Shown piece by piece: positions 7,167 to 15,223 of a stretch of DNA of 53,940 nt. Both the position numbers and the translations under genes were made by a program. Source of the stretch: Lacihabitans sp. LS3-19 (GTDB taxonomy: Bacteria; Bacteroidota; Bacteroidia; Cytophagales; Spirosomataceae); contig NZ_RJUA01000019.1 of the NCBI RefSeq assembly GCF_024343575.1, positions 1 through 53,940 on the forward strand. Direction: 5' to 3'. How positions within the stretch are numbered: the stretch's first letter is position 1; each line of letters begins with the position of its first letter. The notes below the pieces were generated by a model. It was not told the origin of the DNA. It worked only from the letters and a program-made list of their open reading frames with translations, and ran no database searches.

Positions 7167-7407
7167 TTGGTAGAGGGTTTGTTTTATCTATTTACGATTC
7201 AGACAGTTTTGAAAAACATTTCTTCCTACTAAAACAAATACAAAGCACTATCAATCAATGCTTTTAATATGAATATCGGAAAGTATTATTAGGATGGTTT
7301 TCTACCTTTGAGAAAAAGGAATAGAAATAGCCTTATTAGGTGAAATGCAAAAACATACTTTTAGTATACTTACAAAAAATTTAACTTTAAAATAAATCAA
7401 CCTTATT

Positions 7408-7953
7408 ATGACTGTAAATAAATGTATTGCTTTATTAATCTTTTTTTATGGGACTTTAACGGCTCATAGTCAATCACTAAAAAACACTTCTTACAAAAAC
7501 CAATCAGGCGAAAAGGTTTTGCGAATTGAATGTGTTCTACCAGTAAGCTTAAATGATGCCTGGAGACTTTTCACAACTGACGAAAAATTAAAAAAATGGA
7601 TTGCACCGTTAGCACATATAGAATTGAAAGCAGGTGGCTATATTGTTACAAACTACGACGAATCAAAAAATCTGTCAGACAGCAGCTCAATTAAATTACC
7701 AATCACAAGCTTTATAGACAAGGAAATTCTTGTATTGAAAGTTATCCTTAACGATCACTTTGTAAAAAGTGTAAGAGAGAGCGATGAAAATCTTCAAGAA
7801 GTTATTCAATTTATAAAAGTTGACGACAAGCAAACAAAAATAGTTTCATCTATGATAGGTTGGGGAGAAGGAACTGATTGGGACAAAGTCTATGATTTTT
7901 TTGTAAAAGGCAACGAATGGACATACAAAGAACTACTAAATAATTACAAATAA
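7408..7953 (+). CDS. Exported SRPBCC (AHSA1/START-like) domain protein
   Basis: A 181-residue protein with a signal peptide (residues 1-22, ending TAHSQ) and a single SRPBCC fold typical of AHSA1-like proteins: VLPVSLNDAWRLFTTDEKLKKWIAP at the start of the domain and an amphipathic C-terminal helix (WTYKELLNNY). The fold makes a deep hydrophobic ligand cavity; the ligand here is unknown. Most AHSA1-type proteins are cytosolic, so the signal peptide is the unusual point, although exported versions occur in Bacteroidota. It is a single gene with about 450 bp of non-coding DNA upstream and 370 bp downstream. Confidence 0.8.
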   Translation: MTVNKCIALLIFFYGTLTAHSQSLKNTSYKNQSGEKVLRIECVLPVSLNDAWRLFTTDEKLKKWIAPLAHIELKAGGYIVTNYDESKNLSDSSSIKLPITSFIDKEILVLKVILNDHFVKSVRESDENLQEVIQFIKVDDKQTKIVSSMIGWGEGTDWDKVYDFFVKGNEWTYKELLNNYK

Positions 7954-8322
7954 AAATTCACACGATTTTGACCAAAGCCCTATAAGTAAAATTCATTTCT
8001 TCCTATAAATGGCAAATTACTCAAAGAAAAGCCTTAAAAACCTACTCATATAATAGCAAATTAAAAGACGCAAAGGTCGCTTGAATAAAGCAAAGCTTGC
8101 ATAAGAATTGCAATTGACAAACTATGGCATACAGCCTGTCATGATACAGATTACCACGTCTTCCTTTCAAGTTTTAAAACTATTATTTGGCAGAAACAGT
8201 AAAAAGGCAATTAATAAATGTGTGAATAATACAATTTTATTAAATAATAGTGTAAGAATTTAATTTCAAAAAGCAACCACCTTTGTATACAAGAGCTTTC
8301 TTTTCAATTAAATAACAAAACG
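7954..8322. other. Intergenic gap of ~370 bp
   Basis: AT-rich, no open frame of interest. CACCTTTG near 8278-8285 partly resembles a Bacteroidota -7 box ahead of the small membrane peptide gene, but a -33 partner is not evident. Confidence 0.4.
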
Positions 8323-8442
8323 ATGATGCATGGATATGACACTAACTCATTTTGGGGAATGCACCTTTTTGGGTGGTTCTTTATAATAATATGTTTGGTC
8401 ATAATGGTTGGATGGATGTTTAGATCCAAAAAAAGGAAATAA
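8323..8442 (+). CDS. Small single-helix membrane peptide (39 aa), upstream of a heavy-metal-associated protein
   Basis: ATG at 8323 opens 39 codons to TAA 8440-8442. The product has a short Trp/His-containing N-terminus (SFWGMHLFGW), one transmembrane helix (about 13-31, FFIIICLVIMVGWMF) and a basic tail (RSKKRK), which predicts the C-terminus in the cytoplasm. It ends 37 bp before the heavy-metal-associated gene on the same strand, so the two probably form one transcript. Similar tiny helix-plus-basic-tail peptides often accompany copper or mercury genes in Bacteroidota. The function is unknown; it was called from sequence features and gene spacing. Confidence 0.7.
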   Translation: MMHGYDTNSFWGMHLFGWFFIIICLVIMVGWMFRSKKRK

Positions 8443-8479
8443 GCGGCAAGCAAAGTCATTTAAAAAATAATTATACAAC

Positions 8480-8698
8480 ATGAAAAAGAAATATGAATTA
8501 GCAGGTATGAGTTGCGGTGGGTGTGTAAACAGCGTAAAGCAAGCATTGCTACAAATCCCAAATGTTGAAGAAGCAGAAGTGTATCTGCATCCACAATCTG
8601 CAATTATTACCATGAGCAAATTGATTGACGTAAGTGAATTACAAGCCCGACTTAGCAAATCAGGGCATTATACTATTAAAGAGACTGCTTCTATCTAA
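8480..8698 (+). CDS. Heavy-metal-associated (HMA) domain protein, copper-chaperone-like
   Basis: A 72-residue cytosolic protein that is one complete HMA ferredoxin-like domain. The metal site GMSCGGC (residues 9-15, M-x-C-x-x-C) lies in the first loop, followed by the helix VNSVKQALLQIPNVEEAEV and a C-terminal beta-alpha-beta. Such proteins hand Cu(I) or other soft metals to P-type ATPases or sensors. No ATPase or metal-responsive regulator is nearby. The only likely partner is the 39-residue membrane peptide encoded 37 bp upstream, so a full efflux system is not present here. Confidence 0.88.
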   Translation: MKKKYELAGMSCGGCVNSVKQALLQIPNVEEAEVYLHPQSAIITMSKLIDVSELQARLSKSGHYTIKETASI

Positions 8699-9108
8699 AT
8701 ACATAAGTTTCTGCCAGTATTCAAGTTTTAATTGCTAACTTATTGTTTCTCAGCAATATTATTACTCCATCTTTTACTAGACTTACTATCTTTAAAAAAA
8801 TCACCTTGCTAATAAAGCTAATCTTTTTATTACTAAATATTTTAAAATGCACTGTTTTGCACATTTGGAGTTTATTTGTATTTTTGAGTTAAGGAGTGTT
8901 TGGGTTTGCTTAATACTTTATTAAAAGTGGTGGAACAATGGTTAAATGATTCCGATATAATTGGGATAAAGTTTCGTATCAATTTCACTATGGCTCGACA
9001 TTTTGGTACTTTGAAATCGCCAAAATTTTTAGTTTAAAACATTTATCTAAAAGCTTGAAACGTAATATGCTCCAAAAGAAAAAATTAAGCATTTAAAAAT
9101 AAACAACC
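8699..9108. other. Intergenic gap of ~410 bp
   Basis: AT-rich. No coding remnant, terminator or repeat was recognised with any confidence. Confidence 0.4.
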
Positions 9109-9555
9109 ATGGAAAACAACACTAAGACCTTGCAGTACGCTAACTGGCTCATATTTTTTGGAATACTTTTGTTTTTATTTGGACTACTCATTGCCTTCTG
9201 TATTCCTATAATGGTAAATCAAAGAATGGGACTTTCTGCCCATCTAGAAGGGACAATGAATGGAATGTTTTTGGTTATTTTGGGACTTATATGGAGCAAA
9301 ATTTCATTACAAGGTAAGTGGTTAAAAATTACGTTTTGGTTGTCTATTTACAGTTCGTTTGCAAATTTTTTAGCAGTAACACTGGGTGCTATAACGGGAG
9401 CTGGAAAAATGATGCCAATTGCAGGTGGAAAAGAAGGTAACTTTCCAGTTGAAGGATTAATATCTTTTTTACTTATTACGCTCGCTATTGCAATGGTCGT
9501 TGTTTGTATTCTTGTGTTATCTGGACTTTATAAATTCATAAAACAATCCTCATGA
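9109..9555 (+). CDS. Four-helix membrane protein resembling hydroxylaminobenzene mutase / styrene oxide isomerase
   Basis: A 148-residue integral membrane protein with four predicted helices (about 12-35, 48-66, 75-95 and 112-142). Between helices 1 and 2 it has the pattern GLSAHLEGTMNGMFLVILGL followed by a Trp, and later a NFLAVTLGAITGAGKMM segment. This arrangement (AH-x-x-G-x-x-N-G, then an N-rich third helix) resembles the HabA/HabB hydroxylaminobenzene mutase and styrene oxide isomerase family. The match is by pattern, so the reaction is not assured. It is a single gene, starting at ATG 9109 with no alternative nearby. Confidence 0.6.
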   Translation: MENNTKTLQYANWLIFFGILLFLFGLLIAFCIPIMVNQRMGLSAHLEGTMNGMFLVILGLIWSKISLQGKWLKITFWLSIYSSFANFLAVTLGAITGAGKMMPIAGGKEGNFPVEGLISFLLITLAIAMVVVCILVLSGLYKFIKQSS

Positions 9556-9691
9556 TTAATAGTACTTCTTCTCTAATTTGGTTCTAACATCCTTTAGGGG
9601 AAATATATGTTTAGTCTTTATAATAAAACAATGGTTTAATCTCGTCTATAAGTATATCGATAAAAGATTTATACAAATTCTAAAAAACAGA

Positions 9692-10228
9692 ATGCTAATA
9701 GAAAAATACACATCCAAATGGATTAAAGACTTTGAAAACCTTAAAAATGAAATCTCCATTTGGCTCCAAGACCTAGAATTTAGTATCGAACATGTTGGAA
9801 GTACTTCTGTACCAAATTTGGACTCAAAACCAATTATCGATATTGACATTATCTATTCAAGATCCTTAGAGTTCGAACAAATAAAATTAGCTCTTGAAAA
9901 AGCTGGATATTATCATAATGGTAATCAGGGAATTGTGGACCGAGAAGTGTTTAAAAGGAATAGTAGCTCTACTAATGAAATATTAGACAATGTAAAGCAT
10001 CATCTTTATATATGTCCTATAAATAGTAAACCATTAGAAAGGCACATTTTATCTCGTAATTTTTTAAGAAAAAATGAATGGGCAAGACTAAAATATCAGG
10101 AAATGAAATATGAATTGGCAGAAAAAGCCAAACAGGATAGAAAAATATATGCCGATCTGAAAGAGCTTTATGTAAATGATTTCATCGACACTATCATAGC
10201 AGAAGAAAAAAGAACTTCAAACACTTAA
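9692..10228 (+). CDS. GrpB family (UPF0157) nucleotidyltransferase-fold protein
   Basis: A 178-residue cytosolic protein with the GrpB signature: HVGSTSVPNLDSKPIIDIDI, which corresponds to the GS-x-S...D-x-D of nucleotidyltransferase folds, then HHLYICP and a C-terminal helix (QEMKYELAEKA). The start was set at ATG 9692 because the family begins just before a YTSKW-like segment; the frame upstream lacks family features. GrpB proteins have no settled function, and stand-alone copies are common in mobile or accessory regions. Nothing nearby suggests a partner. Confidence 0.88.
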   Translation: MLIEKYTSKWIKDFENLKNEISIWLQDLEFSIEHVGSTSVPNLDSKPIIDIDIIYSRSLEFEQIKLALEKAGYYHNGNQGIVDREVFKRNSSSTNEILDNVKHHLYICPINSKPLERHILSRNFLRKNEWARLKYQEMKYELAEKAKQDRKIYADLKELYVNDFIDTIIAEEKRTSNT

Positions 10229-10289
10229 GGTTTTCTATTAACCTTTTCGTTCAGACCTCTGAAAGGTTCATAATTGTTTGAGATAGTAG

Positions 10290-10721
10290 CCCAGACTTAA
10301 TTCGAATGATTTTAACACTGCTTACGAAAATGCAAATACACCAATAGAAGCAAAAGAATTCGTAGATTTCACTTTTAATTTCATAGAAAGCAATAAAGAC
10401 TATTTGCAATCTGCCATATTTACATTTGGACGAGAAGATTTAATACCTGAAATGTTTGTTTCTATCGTAAATGACATTCATAAAAGATTTCCCGATAGTA
10501 TCTCAATCTTTAAGTATTACCTCGAAAGACATATCGAAGTTGATAGTGACCATCATAGCCACTTGGCTTTACAGATGACATCTAATTTTTGCGGCTACAA
10601 CCAAGCGTTTTGGGATGAAGCTGAAAAAGAAACAATTGAGTCATTACAAAAAAGAATCGAACTTTGGGACGGGGCTTATAATCAAATAATTAAAAGTAAA
10701 AACACCTTAGTCCTAAACTAA
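10290..10721 (+). pseudogene. 5'-truncated DUF3050 gene
   Basis: Open from 10290 (a TAG stop precedes it) to 10721, about 144 codons with no convincing start. The sequence matches the C-terminal half of DUF3050 proteins, a heme-oxygenase-like helical fold: EAKEFVDFTFNFIE, FTFGREDLIPEMF, KYYLERHIEVDSDHHSH and LQKRIELWDGAY. Full-length members have roughly 250 residues, so the N-terminal 100 or so are missing. A TTG at 10404 could start a 105-residue product, but it would lack a complete fold. The truncation point lies beside a motif (10270-10290) also found at 3700 and 6970. Confidence 0.75.
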
Positions 10722-10756
10722 AAATTGCAGAGTCCCTAACAAAGACTCTGCTTTAA
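10722..10756. terminator. Hairpin terminator between convergent genes
   Basis: GCAGAGTC (10727-10734) pairs perfectly with GACTCTGC (10744-10751). On the minus strand it is followed by AATTTTTAG, which suits termination of the aldehyde dehydrogenase transcript; on the plus strand the T-run is weak. Confidence 0.6.
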
Positions 10757-10772
10757 GAAAAAAATCTGTATT

Positions 10773-10870
10773 AATCCGTGCTGTCAAACATCCGTTTTTC
10801 AATAACAAACAATAAAAAAATCCGTGCAAATCTGCGTTTCGAAGAATCGGCGTCATCAGCGTGCCATCCA
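10773..10870. repeat. Degenerate ATC(N)GCG-type intergenic repeat
   Basis: A run of related words: AATCCGTGC, CATCCGTTT, AATCCGTGC, AAATCTGCGT, GAATCGGCGT, CATCAGCGTGCCATCC. On the minus strand it begins GGATGGCACGCTGATGACGC. Sequences of this style are familiar to me from intergenic regions of many Bacteroidota, but I could not verify that here. No coding capacity is apparent. It sits just past the 3' end of the dehydrogenase gene. Confidence 0.55.
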
Positions 10871-10881
10871 CCACAAAAAAC

Positions 10882-12399
10882 TCAAAAATCAAACTTAATC
10901 CCCTGAGCCAAAGGCAATGTTTTACCGTAATTTATGGTATTGGTTTGTCTACGCATATAGGCTTTCCAGGCATCTGAGCCACTTTCTCTGCCACCGCCAG
11001 TTTCTTTTTCACCTCCAAAAGCACCGCCAATTTCGGCTCCAGAAGTTCCGATATTAACATTTGCAATGCCGCAGTCAGAACCTTGGTTAGATAAAAACCA
11101 TTCAGATTCCTGCATATTGTTTGTAAAAATAGCCGAAGACAATCCTTGTGGTACAGCGTTTTGTAAGCTGATAGCTTCATCTAGGGTTTCAAAACCTATA
11201 ACATACAAAATAGGTGCAAATGTCTCATTACAAACTATTTCTATCTGTTTATCTACTTCAATAATTGTTGGCTCCACATAACATTTACCAAGATTTGGTA
11301 GTAAATTTCCACCATATTTCAGTATTCCACCTTCATTCATGGCACTTGTTATGGCAATTAAATACATCTCGACGGCTGCCTCATCTATCAATGGTCCAAT
11401 GTGATTTGCTTTGTCTAATGGATCTCCAATTTTCATTTGAGCATAAGCAGAAACTAAACTTTCTACCAACCTATCTTTCAGTGAATTATGAACAATCAAT
11501 CTTCTGGTTGAAGTACATCTTTGTCCAGCTGTTCCCACAGCTCCAAAAACTATCGCTGGCACTGCCAATTTCAAATCTGCATTTTCCGAAACTATAATCG
11601 CATTGTTTCCACCCAATTCTAACAAACTTTTACCCAATCTGGCCGCAACATTTTGAGCAACAGCTTTGCCCATCCTTGTGCTACCAGTTGCCGATATCAA
11701 AGCCATTCTTGGGTCTTTTGACATCAATTCGCCAATAAGCCTATCCCCTATTATTAAACATGAAACACCTTCAGGGACATTGTTTTCTTTTAAAACCTCT
11801 GTTATAATATTTTGACAAGCTATTCCCGTCAAAGGTGTTTTTTCGGAAGGTTTCCAAATACAAACATCGCCACAAACCCAAGCTAACATGGCGTTCCAAG
11901 ACCAAACAGCTACAGGGAAATTAAAAGCTGAAATAATGCCTACCACACCCAAAGGATGCCACTGTTCGTACATACGATGCTGGGGTCTTTCTGAGTGCAT
12001 GGTTAGGCCATACAATTGACGAGACAATCCCACTGCGAAATCACATATATCAATAATCTCTTGCACCTCTCCTAACCCTTCTTGTAGACTTTTGCCCATT
12101 TCGTAACTCACCAAATGGCCCAAATCGTCTTTATTCTTACGAAAAGCATCACCCATTTGCCTTACTATTTCGCCTCTTTTTGGTGCTGGAATAGTCTTCC
12201 ATGTTGCGAAAGCCTCTGTCGCTTTTAAGAGCACATTTTCAAAATCTTCTGCCGAACCTAAATGCGTTTTGGCTATCAAAGTATCATTCGTTGGGGAAAC
12301 TGAGTCTATTTCATCACCATTTCCTTCCCAAAACTCAAGGCCTGTTGAGACACCCGCATTACTATCTTTTATTCCTAATCTTTCTAATACTTCTTTCAT
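10882..12399 (-). CDS. ALDH7-family aldehyde dehydrogenase (piperideine-6-carboxylate / aminoadipate semialdehyde dehydrogenase-like)
   Basis: A 505-residue NAD(P)-dependent aldehyde dehydrogenase. The catalytic Cys lies in [11 protein letters not shown], the general-base Glu in LLELGGNN and the cofactor loop in [21 protein letters not shown] and KPSEKTPLT are also present. The C-terminal [20 protein letters not shown] is typical of the ALDH7 (antiquitin/AmaB) branch, which oxidises alpha-aminoadipate semialdehyde in lysine breakdown. The start was moved to ATG 12399 ([10 protein letters not shown]) because the frame upstream to 12462 lacks family features. It is a single gene, so the lysine role comes from the family, not from its neighbours. 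Confidence 0.93.
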   Translation of the reverse strand: MKEVLERLGIKDSNAGVSTGLEFWEGNGDEIDSVSPTNDTLIAKTHLGSAEDFENVLLKATEAFATWKTIPAPKRGEIVRQMGDAFRKNKDDLGHLVSYEMGKSLQEGLGEVQEIIDICDFAVGLSRQLYGLTMHSERPQHRMYEQWHPLGVVGIISAFNFPVAVWSWNAMLAWVCGDVCIWKPSEKTPLTGIACQNIITEVLKENNVPEGVSCLIIGDRLIGELMSKDPRMALISATGSTRMGKAVAQNVAARLGKSLLELGGNNAIIVSENADLKLAVPAIVFGAVGTAGQRCTSTRRLIVHNSLKDRLVESLVSAYAQMKIGDPLDKANHIGPLIDEAAVEMYLIAITSAMNEGGILKYGGNLLPNLGKCYVEPTIIEVDKQIEIVCNETFAPILYVIGFETLDEAISLQNAVPQGLSSAIFTNNMQESEWFLSNQGSDCGIANVNIGTSGAEIGGAFGGEKETGGGRESGSDAWKAYMRRQTNTINYGKTLPLAQGIKFDF

Positions 12400-12447
12400 T
12401 TGTTGATGTACGTTTATATGCAAATTTATTAATTTAATAGCATTCAC

Positions 12448-12478
12448 TTTAAAATGTTCCAATAAAATCTTAGGTTTG
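12448..12478 (+). promoter_or_regulatory. Candidate Bacteroidota promoter for the phospholipase C-like gene
   Basis: TAGGTTTG at 12471-12478 fits the TAnnTTTG -7 box, with TTTA at 12448-12451 (19-bp spacing) as a one-mismatch -33 box. The start codon follows 20 bp later. Confidence 0.45.
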
Positions 12479-12497
12479 AAAATAATTCATTCAATAT

Positions 12498-13472
12498 ATG
12501 TATTTTAAACCCCTATTTTTTGCATTTACTTTACTTTTCCCCAACATTATTTCTGAAAATATTACTTGGGGATTTTATTCTCACAGTTTAATAAATCGGA
12601 TGGCAGTTTACAGTTTACCACCCGAAATGTTAGGTTTTTTTAAGGAAAATATAGATTATGTAACAGATAACGCCGTAAATCCTGACCAGAGACGTTATGC
12701 CGTAGTAGGTGAAGCTCCTCGTCATTTTATAGATCTCGACGATTATTCTGATTCTGTTCAAGTGATTTTACCGAAATTGAATTGGAATCAGGCGGTGGAA
12801 AAATTCACAGAAGATTCACTTATGGCACATGGCATTGTACCTTGGCAAATCCAAAAAATGACTTATCAACTTACGCAGGCTTTTGTCAAAAAAAGCAATC
12901 GAGATATTTTGCGAATAGCTACAGATTTAGGCCATTATATTGCAGACTCCAATGTACCATTGCACACCACGAGCAACTATAACGGCCAGAAAACCAACCA
13001 AGTAGGGATTCATGGATTTTGGGAATCGCGATTGCCGGAACTTTATAGCAAAGATTACGACTTATTTATTGGCAAGGCTGAATATGAAAACAATATTCAA
13101 AAAAGATCTTGGAAATCCGTATTGAATGCCAATGCTGCATTGGATTCTGTATTGAAATTTGAAAGATTTTTGACAGAAAAAATGGATGAAGAAAAGAAAT
13201 TTACAATAGAAGAAAGAAATGGAATAACTGTAAGAGCATATTCTAGAAACTTCTCTTCAGAATATCACAAAATGCTTGATAATCAAGTAGAAAGACAAAT
13301 GAAGGCTTCCATAAAAATGATATCAGATATTTGGTTTACAGCATGGGTTGACGCTGGGCAGCCTGATTTGAAAGCGATTCCAAAATTAGAAATTGACCCA
13401 AAAGAGGAACAAGACGTAATGAAATCGTGGTTACAACGTTTGTTAGATGTTAGAAAAGAATCTGATAATTGA
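12498..13472 (+). CDS. Secreted zinc-dependent phospholipase C / S1-P1 nuclease-like protein
   Basis: A 324-residue exported protein. After a signal peptide (about 1-22) it begins with WGFYSHSLINR, where the first Trp and a His are metal ligands in this fold. Further candidates are RHFIDLDDY, DLGHYIADSNVPLHTT and HGFWESRLPELY, which gives the His/Asp/Glu pattern of the trinuclear zinc centre of phospholipase C and P1 nuclease. It should hydrolyse phosphodiesters outside the cytoplasm; the true substrate is unknown. The next gene overlaps its stop, so the two are probably co-transcribed. The ATG start directly precedes the signal peptide. Confidence 0.85.
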   Translation: MYFKPLFFAFTLLFPNIISENITWGFYSHSLINRMAVYSLPPEMLGFFKENIDYVTDNAVNPDQRRYAVVGEAPRHFIDLDDYSDSVQVILPKLNWNQAVEKFTEDSLMAHGIVPWQIQKMTYQLTQAFVKKSNRDILRIATDLGHYIADSNVPLHTTSNYNGQKTNQVGIHGFWESRLPELYSKDYDLFIGKAEYENNIQKRSWKSVLNANAALDSVLKFERFLTEKMDEEKKFTIEERNGITVRAYSRNFSSEYHKMLDNQVERQMKASIKMISDIWFTAWVDAGQPDLKAIPKLEIDPKEEQDVMKSWLQRLLDVRKESDN

Positions 13473-13474
13473 TT

Positions 13475-14560
13475 TTGAGAAAAATAGCCTGTTTAATTTT
13501 CATAATGCTTCTCCAAAATTTGTGTTTTGGGCAATATACTTTTTCCTTAGAAAAATATAATTCGGGAATCAAAATCCTTGATTTTGAAATAGTTGATGTA
13601 AAGTTTGAAACAAAAAACAATTATTTTGGAGATGTTTTTGTTGCGAATCTCAAAAAAGAAAAAATTGGACTGAAAGAAAATATAGAAAAGAGTATTTTTC
13701 AATACTACAAAAAATACAATAGCAATAAGAATGCAAAAGTCAAAGTAATGATTTTGGTCAAAAACTTGATGCTAGTTGAAAATTCCAACGCTTCAAAAAA
13801 TATAGATGGTAAAATCTCCTATGATTTTGAAGCTTATTTTGTAAATGAAAAAGACAGTTCAAAATTCTGTAATTCGAGAAATTCTGCCAAATATACGAGG
13901 ACAAGTCAAACGAGCATGTTGCCCAATGTTGAAAAACAATTTATTAGTGTTTTGGACGGAGGATTGAACTTTATCATTAAGTATGTTTCCAACTCAAAAT
14001 CCAAAATGGAGGCATTTGCAACACATTCGAAAGTTATAATAAAACCTTTGTATTCAAAACCTTCCGTTGATACGGTGTATTATCAACAACGTAAAGTAAA
14101 TTGGAATGATTTTCAAGGCCCATTTAGAGCAAGTGAGAAATATGGGGCTGCGATATTTTCGAGTTTTGGTTATGATAGTAAGATTTATGTGGAAAATTAC
14201 ACTATTTATACCGAAATAACCCCCAAGGTTTTTACAGACAAAAATATGTCTTGGGCTAAACCTGAAGTCAAAAACTCCTACTCGCTTAACCATGAGCAGC
14301 TACACTTTGATATTTGTTTCTTGAACTCGCTTCGATTTTTAAAAAAGATAAAGACTTTTGACAAAGAACCTACGCAAGATGATTTAATTAGCCGTATAAA
14401 ATATGAGTATTTGGAATTTTATAGAGCTACGCATAACATGCAGGAGCAATATGACTCTGAAACCAATCATAGCATCATTAAAGACAAACAAATAGCTTGG
14501 CAAATAAAAATCGAAGAGGCTTTAAAAGAAATAAAAAAAGAAGCGATATTTGAGAATTAA
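13475..14560 (+). CDS. Exported putative metallopeptidase with HEQLH motif (DUF922-like)
   Basis: A 361-residue protein with a signal peptide (MRKIACLIFIMLLQNLCFGQ). The N-terminal half (to about 190) has no recognised domain. The C-terminal half has VNWNDFQGPF and SLNHEQLHFDICF, a zincin-type HExxH as in DUF922-like predicted Zn-proteases of Bacteroidota. TTG 13475 was chosen as start because it begins the signal peptide; TTG 13469 would add two residues and overlap the upstream stop. Either way it is coupled to the phospholipase C-like gene. Activity is not demonstrated by the sequence. Confidence 0.75.
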   Translation: MRKIACLIFIMLLQNLCFGQYTFSLEKYNSGIKILDFEIVDVKFETKNNYFGDVFVANLKKEKIGLKENIEKSIFQYYKKYNSNKNAKVKVMILVKNLMLVENSNASKNIDGKISYDFEAYFVNEKDSSKFCNSRNSAKYTRTSQTSMLPNVEKQFISVLDGGLNFIIKYVSNSKSKMEAFATHSKVIIKPLYSKPSVDTVYYQQRKVNWNDFQGPFRASEKYGAAIFSSFGYDSKIYVENYTIYTEITPKVFTDKNMSWAKPEVKNSYSLNHEQLHFDICFLNSLRFLKKIKTFDKEPTQDDLISRIKYEYLEFYRATHNMQEQYDSETNHSIIKDKQIAWQIKIEEALKEIKKEAIFEN

Positions 14561-14569
14561 TCTCTAAAA

Positions 14570-15067
14570 ATGCTCCAAGCCATCGTCGCTATTTTGTATT
14601 TCGCCAACAAAGTTTTGCTAAGTTTAAACAAAAAAGCCGGTTGGCAAATTGGTTTATTAGCTTCCGTTTTTGCCATAGCCTACTTTGTTTCAATCAAACT
14701 TTACTTATTAGTTGGCCTCGAACTTGGTTTCTTTGCCATTTTGGTTTTCGGTCTAATCAATCATGAGCAAGAGTTAAAATACGAAAAAGCCTTGTATTCC
14801 GTAATGTTTGTGCTTTTAGTATTTCTCTATTTCGTACTGAAAAACAGCACATTTTTAGAATTTTTAATCTCAGTAGATTTTATTCTAGCCATTTATTTTT
14901 TAGCTAAAAAAAACAAAACTACAGGCTGGATTATTATGTTAATTGGACACCTGATGATGGCCTATTTTACCTATACTAAGCAACAATATTTCTTTGCAAC
15001 TATGCAAATTTTATCTATTGGGGTCGCTGTTTTTGCGATTAGCAGAAAAAAAATAAATTTATATTAA
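14570..15067 (+). CDS. Multi-helix membrane protein, faintly PnuC-like
   Basis: A 165-residue protein made of six or so closely spaced hydrophobic helices with very short loops. KVLLSLNKKAGWQIGLLASV, LYLLVGLELGFFAILVFGLINH and KKNKTTGWIIMLIGH recall the repeated helix-W-G pattern of PnuC-type vitamin transporters, but the protein is shorter than PnuC (about 220-240 residues) and the match is weak. It starts 10 bp after the metallopeptidase-like gene and is probably the third gene of that transcript. The function is unknown. Confidence 0.6.
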   Translation: MLQAIVAILYFANKVLLSLNKKAGWQIGLLASVFAIAYFVSIKLYLLVGLELGFFAILVFGLINHEQELKYEKALYSVMFVLLVFLYFVLKNSTFLEFLISVDFILAIYFLAKKNKTTGWIIMLIGHLMMAYFTYTKQQYFFATMQILSIGVAVFAISRKKINLY

Positions 15068-15171
15068 ACTTATTCATTACTAAATCATTAAAAATCATTC
15101 GAAGTACCTCTGAGTTTTAGATAAATAGGTTAGTATAAAAAAAAACAATAAAGATTCAATATTTTATTTAA

Positions 15172-15217
15172 AAATAGAATAAAGACAAACATTAATATAT
15201 TTTTGCCTGTCTTTATT
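15172..15217 (-). terminator. Rho-independent terminator of the lipoprotein pair
   Basis: AATAAAGACA (15178-15187) pairs with TGTCTTTATT (15208-15217). On the minus strand the hairpin directly follows the stop of the 158-residue lipoprotein gene and leads into a T-rich stretch. Confidence 0.75.
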
Positions 15218-15223
15218 GATTAT

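Larger units (their letters stand above)
6367..7407. other. Gap of ~1 kb with decayed sequence, a hairpin and a dispersed repeat
   Basis: No credible complete gene. It contains an unrecognised open stretch without a start (6658-6864), a perfect 7-bp inverted repeat (GGCACCA...TGGTGCC, 6945-6966), and a dispersed repeat copy (7081-7166). A 67-codon frame beginning near 6967 and an 86-codon frame from 7007 run through the repeat and look non-genuine. Confidence 0.5.

Noticed and set aside
7007-7267. 86-codon plus-strand frame
   Set aside because: It runs through the dispersed repeat; copy 1 of the repeat does not keep this frame, so coding is unlikely.
8347-8658. 103-codon minus-strand frame opposite the HMA gene
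   Set aside because: The plus strand encodes the complete HMA domain and the 39-residue peptide; this frame has no family features.
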